Assembly: GCF_010389155.1 (NCBI RefSeq)
Contig: NC_057769.1
Location: 3,596,001-3,660,000 of the forward strand
Reading direction: 5' to 3'
From: Erigeron canadensis
Taxonomy: Eukaryota > Streptophyta > Magnoliopsida > Asterales > Asteraceae
Length of the DNA stretch: 64,000 nucleotides
How positions within the stretch are numbered: the first letter of the stretch is position 1; each line of letters begins with the position of its first letter. Positions 60,130 to 64,000 of the stretch are shown in pieces. The position numbers and the translations under genes are program-made. A model generated the notes under the pieces. It saw only the letters and a list, made by a program, of their open reading frames with translations. It was not told the DNA's origin and did not search any database.

Positions 60130-61080
60130 TGACAATGTCTATGAACAGTAACGTGCCACGTGGTGCTGTTCTGTTGGTCCACCTGTACCTCGCGTTTTCC
60201 CCAGATTTTTCCATATTGGATTCTGTTAAGGTTATTTTTCGTTCCGTTTTTCTTAGTTTCCTACATAGTTTTTTTTGCTTTTGTGTTTTCTTTCTATTGG
60301 TCTACCTATACCCCGCGTTTTTTTGGATTTTGCCATATCGAATCTCGTTAAGGTTATTTTTCTTTCGGTTTTTGTTGGTTTATTACATAGTTTTTTTGCT
60401 TTTATGTTTTCTTTCTATTAGTTCATCGTATACCCCACATCACTATTTAGATTTTGTCATTTTGGATCCCGTTTGGGGTTTCTTCTTGGTGTTCATCATA
60501 GTTTTTTGGCTTTTGTGTTATGAATTAATATATTGGAAACTTTCACTCAATATTTTTTTTCCCTTTGTTATTTCTATTTTCGTTAAAGTTATTTATCTTT
60601 CGGTTTTTCTTGGTTTTTTGATATCTTTTTTTTCCCTTATATGATCTCTTTTATCGGTTCATCATATACCCCGCATCACTATTTAGATTCTGACATTACG
60701 GATCTCATTTGGAGTTTTTCTTTCGGTTTTTTTTTGCATGGTTATCAATAGTAATCATGCTTATTAAAACTTGACATGTGGCATCGGTTATAAAGTAACA
60801 CATCATACGTTTCTTATAGTTTGGATTTTGCCACATTGCATCCTGTTCGGATTTGTCACTTTTTTTTTTTTTATATATTTTTTTAGCTTTGTTTTTTCTT
60901 TTCTGATTTTTTTATTACGGGTTACTTCTTTTGTTTTTTTCACACTTTTTATTTGTCATTCAACTTTATTGTGATACACCCCGTACCACTACTTGCATTT
61001 TACTATATCGCATCCGTTTAAATTCTGAATTAATATATTGATATTTTTGTCATATCACATCCCGTTCGGGTTACTACGGG
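60130..61080. repeat. Degenerate ~122-bp pyrimidine-rich tandem repeat
   Basis: The phrases TTAAGGTTATTTTTC, GGTTT.TTTGGTT, ACATAGTTTTTTTGC, CTTTCTATT, CTATACCCC and GATTTTGCCATATCG recur in that order. Clear starts lie at about 60226 and 60348, with a looser copy near 60465 and decayed ones to about 61080. The strand is extremely T-rich and the ORFs within it (for example 60129-60644) are by-products of repeat phase. Confidence 0.7.
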
Positions 61081-61199
61081 TTACGTTTTGGTTTCTTGCA
61101 TACTTTTAAACAAACATATTAATGACAAAATTATTTCTAATTAAGCGGTCAAAAATTCACAACATATATACTAAAATAACGAACCGTTTCAACAAGAGA

Positions 61200-61236
61200 A
61201 TTGAAACCCGGCAACGCGGGGTCCAAAATTTTCTAG
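61200..61236 (+). mobile_element. Helitron-like 3' terminus after the tandem repeat
   Basis: The hairpin ACCCGGCAACGCGGGGT (61206-61222) lies ten bases before CTAG (61233-61236), which is followed by T. The element probably contains the tandem repeat at 60130-61080 and may begin near 60120. Confidence 0.6.
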
Positions 61237-61460
61237 TTAATATCAATTCTCAACTAAAATACTCTATTGACATTTATCAATTTTTTATTTTAGAATTAGA
61301 ATAGTCGACTTTTGGAACTCCTTGATTCCATTTAAACACATTTTTTTTTGGTTAAAAATAATGCTTTTAAGTTTACATAATCATCACAGGGCTATCATTA
61401 TTTTTTAAAAGAAATTAAAGGTTTGATTTTTATTTTTTAGTTTCTTTCTATGTAACTAAG

Positions 61461-61699
61461 CAGCATGGTTTGATTAGTGGTAAACATCTTTGTCTCTTGA
61501 GACAGAGGTCATGATTCGATCCTCATCCTATGCAAAGGTTAGAGGGTCTTTTTTATCATTTAGGTAGAAACTGGAAGCAGCCTCTCTACTTAGGTAGAGG
61601 TAAGGTCTGCCTACATCTTAACCTCCCCCATACACCGTCGAGGTATTGGGGCTCAAAACCCGCGGAAGACAGCACTGAGCAGTTACTTACTTACTTACT
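61461..61699 (+). mobile_element. Au-like SINE with TTAC tail
   Basis: Flanked by the 16-bp target duplication TTTCTATGTAACTAAG at 61445-61460 and 61700-61715. The 5' part has box A-like TGGTTTGATTAGTGG and box B-like GATTCGATCC. The conserved segment ACTTAGGTAGAGGTAAGGTC resembles the Au family of plant SINEs. It ends in TTAC repeats. Confidence 0.88.
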
Positions 61700-62431
61700 T
61701 TTCTATGTAACTAAGAGAGGATATAAAAAAATCTTATATGACATATTTATTTAGATGATATATAAAAGTTTTACGTAAGTTTTTTAAACATTTGGTCTTT
61801 TTTCATGTCATGTAGATTGTTATTTATTAAAGTAAATTTTGTACTTATATATTTGTAATCTTTCAATTTATATAATCTTTTTATATGTAATGTGTATCTA
61901 TTACTTCATTTATTAATCTTTTTATATTTAATTTGGATAATTTAAGATTAATGTGAGTTTTTGAGTGTCAAATAATTTTTTTTTTAATTGTCATTTTTTT
62001 TTCACTTTTTCTTTCTTTTGTGATATACTTAATGAAATATATTATTTAAAGATTATATAATGAATAAAAACTTTTAAAGTTTAATTTTAGTTGCATAACT
62101 ATTTAAGTATTTATCTAGAGTAATAATTACATATCGATTATACCTACTTATTTTAGTATCAAATTGAATATAATATAATGAATTTTTTTCTTTTTTCGGT
62201 CTTCAAATTTTAGAATTTCTTATTTTAACTTTTGGCTATTAAATAAAAATCCAATCTTTTATTCAAATTCAATAAAATTTTTTTTTTTTTTTTGAAAATG
62301 AACCAGTTTATGTTTAATGCATTCAAATGAAACTTATGTTGAAAGTTTATTTACTTAGTATAATTATATACTTTATTCCTTCATTTTATTTGTTATTACA
62401 TGGTTGTATGATTTAGACATTATTAAAAATA

Positions 62432-62596
62432 GAACGAATTGCATTTTTGGTCATTGTGTTATCACACGTTTTGCAAGTTTGATACCAAAATTGCAACAGG
62501 TGTGATATGACAGGGATGAGTTTTGTGACTTTTCACACTTTTGTATCAAACTTGCAAAACGTGTGATAACACAAGGACCAAAAATGCAATTCGTTC
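62432..62596. mobile_element. Mutator-type MITE, derivative of the 55789 element
   Basis: A 165-bp palindromic element whose ends, GAACGAATTGCATTTTTGGT, match the termini of the element at 55789-57442. A perfect 9-bp target duplication, TTAAAAATA, lies at 62423-62431 and 62597-62605. The two arms are nearly complementary over about 60 bases. Confidence 0.9.
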
Positions 62597-63084
62597 TTAA
62601 AAATAATAATAAGTCCATTGATTAGTATTAAAACATAATCATTTATGATCGAACGACCTTTAATAAGTTTACATTTGAATATATTGTTATTATAATATTG
62701 TAGTCTTATTTTTAATTTAAAAGATATATTATTTATTTTTAACATATTTTATGACAAAAATTATTCATCATGCAATCCATGGGTTTAATCTAGTTGACAA
62801 TAAACCGAGAAAATGACAGAGATCTACTAATATGCTTTTCACTCTTTTAGTAATTATAACTTAAACATAGTTTTCAATAAAAAACAAAGTTATCCCAAAA
62901 TCTATTAAAAAACATAACACGAAACACCCTTAGGATACATAAATTCTTTGTTTAGTACTTTATACAAAGATTTTGTCATTTTGAGGGTAAAGTTGCAAAA
63001 ATATGAAAGTATAGTTGCCAAAATGCAAATACATTATATTTCCGTTTATATTTTCCCCTTTCATCCCCTACATAAGTAAACTCT

Positions 63085-63593
63085 CTTTCTAAAATCAAAT
63101 TAGGGTTTTGCAGAGTGCTGCAGACTTCAATCATACAGGTAATATCAATTACGTTTGATACTGTTTAATTATATATCGCCCAGCTAAGACTAATATGCTC
63201 TTCCTATTTTCATTAGTATTTGTGCCTGCGTGTATCTTTTTGGCCATACCTAGTCCAACTGTTTGATATAATGTCTCAACGAAAATTTCGTGCATACCCA
63301 TTTCAAATTTTGTATCTTTTATTGTTTTTTTGTTTAAATTTTGAAACTTTTTTATATCTATAATTGAATGCAATGATTTAGCATTGGGCTACCATCTTTT
63401 GCATACAATTTGTTTTGATTAATGAATTAAATTGACATTATATGTAGGCTATTGGAAGAACTTTTGCTGCAGTTTCAGCTTTGTAGACCAAAATGGAACA
63501 CGGATCGTTTCAGGATAATTCGGCATCAACTTTTTCTTTAGCCGATGAAGATCATACACTTGCAAACTCTTTAAGATTTGCTCTCAACCAAGA
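63085..63593 (+). CDS. RPAC2, RNA polymerase I/III subunit, 5' part
   Basis: The coding start is the ATG at 63493. The first coding exon ends at 63593 before GTGAGT and gives 33 codons plus two bases, reading FSLADEDHTLANSLRFALNQ at residues 14-33. This is the N-terminal dimerisation motif of the AC19/RPAC2 (POLR1D-like) small subunit, which pairs with RPAC1/AC40 in RNA polymerases I and III and corresponds to one of the bacterial alpha subunits. A leader exon probably runs from about 63085 to 63138 (CAG|GTAATA) and joins at 63448 (GTAG), which makes a 309-bp 5'-UTR intron. The rest of the gene lies beyond the window; no second coding exon was found before 64000. Confidence 0.82.
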
Positions 63594-64000
63594 GTGAGTA
63601 CATGCTTTTTGGAATTCTTTGGATTTGAGTATTTAAGTTATTGTGATAGCTAGCTAGTCTAATAGGTTTCGAGTCTGATGCCTTATGCTAGAGAACTTCG
63701 GAAAGCAAGAATTTCTTGGGTTTTTATGCACATTAAAAGCTTAACGTACGTGTCACAAAACTAGTTGTAACTAGTGCTACTTGCAATAGAGCTTTTGATT
63801 GTATAAATGTGTTTAGCTAAACACCTGTAGTTTAAGGTTATAACTGTAGATGGCATAAGAGTACAAACAAATAGAACTTAAAATATGAGTTACAATCAAT
63901 TAGCGGATATTTAGGCAATTGACTTTTTATAAGCTCTAGCTACTTTCCGGAAGCTATTTCAATCAACTTTTGGGGTTTAGGAGATAAATTTCTATAAGTT
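63594..64000 (+). other. RPAC2 first coding intron, cut by the window end
   Basis: It begins GTGAGT and is AT-rich. No acceptor followed by the expected continuation of the RPAC2 fold (after LNQ) was seen. Confidence 0.6.

Larger units (their letters stand above)
61447..62793 (+). mobile_element. Helitron-like element with SINE and MITE inside
   Basis: The 5' signature TCTATGTAACTAAG|AGAGG is split by a SINE that duplicated part of it. The 3' end is CTAG (62790-62793) followed by T, after a decayed hairpin near 62768-62782. The 5' base context (T before TC) is not ideal, so the start is approximate. The body is AT-rich and non-coding. Confidence 0.55.

Noticed and set aside
60129..60974. Long hydrophobic ORFs rich in Phe and Leu
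   Set aside because: They come from the T-rich tandem repeat, where any frame reads Phe, Leu and Ser; the reading frame is not conserved between repeat units.
1..64000. LTR retrotransposons and CRISPR-like arrays
   Set aside because: No pair of direct long terminal repeats with TG...CA ends or primer-binding site was seen, and all short tandem repeats lack the repeat-spacer alternation of CRISPR arrays.

Overview
The window is AT-rich eukaryotic nuclear DNA from a flowering plant. Evidence: GT-AG introns inside every multi-exon gene model, plant-specific families (a PSPG-box glycosyltransferase, COPT copper transporters, a DUF3527 protein, a thaumatin-like protein), and a dense load of plant-type transposons (Helitrons, Stowaway, Mutator-like and hAT elements, tRNA-derived SINEs, L1-type LINEs). 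The UGT76-like enzyme and general texture suit a eudicot, possibly Asteraceae; that last step is inference.

Layout. 0.4-6.1 kb: repeats (a complete Helitron, a 159-bp tandem duplication, a 4 x 95-bp minisatellite) and one small poly-asparagine ORF. 6.3-11.4 kb: a nearly full-length but decayed L1-type LINE. 11.6-18.0 kb: two intact copper transporter genes on the minus strand plus an orphan 3' piece of one of them, separated by a Helitron that contains a Stowaway MITE that contains a SINE. 18.5-20.4 kb: an intact two-exon UDP-glycosyltransferase with a SINE-like insert in its intron and an antisense UGT remnant downstream. 21.2-23.4 kb: a Mutator-like element carrying a nested hAT element. 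25-29 kb: a small Helitron, a SINE and a 5'-truncated LINE. 29.0-33.8 kb: a DUF3527 gene with a 1.9-kb 5'-UTR intron. 35-45 kb: Helitron-rich ground, with a truncated RPA1-like gene beside a Helitron 3' end. 46.5-47.3 kb: an intact thaumatin-like gene. 47.9-50.5 kb: a six-exon Fes1/HspBP1-type Hsp70 nucleotide exchange factor gene broken by a 4-nt loss in exon 4, though its promoter still has a heat-shock element. 50.8-63 kb: Helitron, SINE, Stowaway, hAT and Mutator-type elements. 63.1 kb to the end: the first exons of RPAC2 (subunit of RNA polymerases I and III), running out of the window.

The host genes do not form a pathway; they are ordinary dispersed plant genes. The most distinctive content is the repeat fraction. 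Many elements can be delimited to the base from target-site duplications, at least fourteen Helitron-type 3' ends (hairpin followed by CTAG or CTAA, then T) can be recognised, and insertions are nested up to three deep. No convincing LTR retrotransposon, tRNA, rRNA or CRISPR array was seen.
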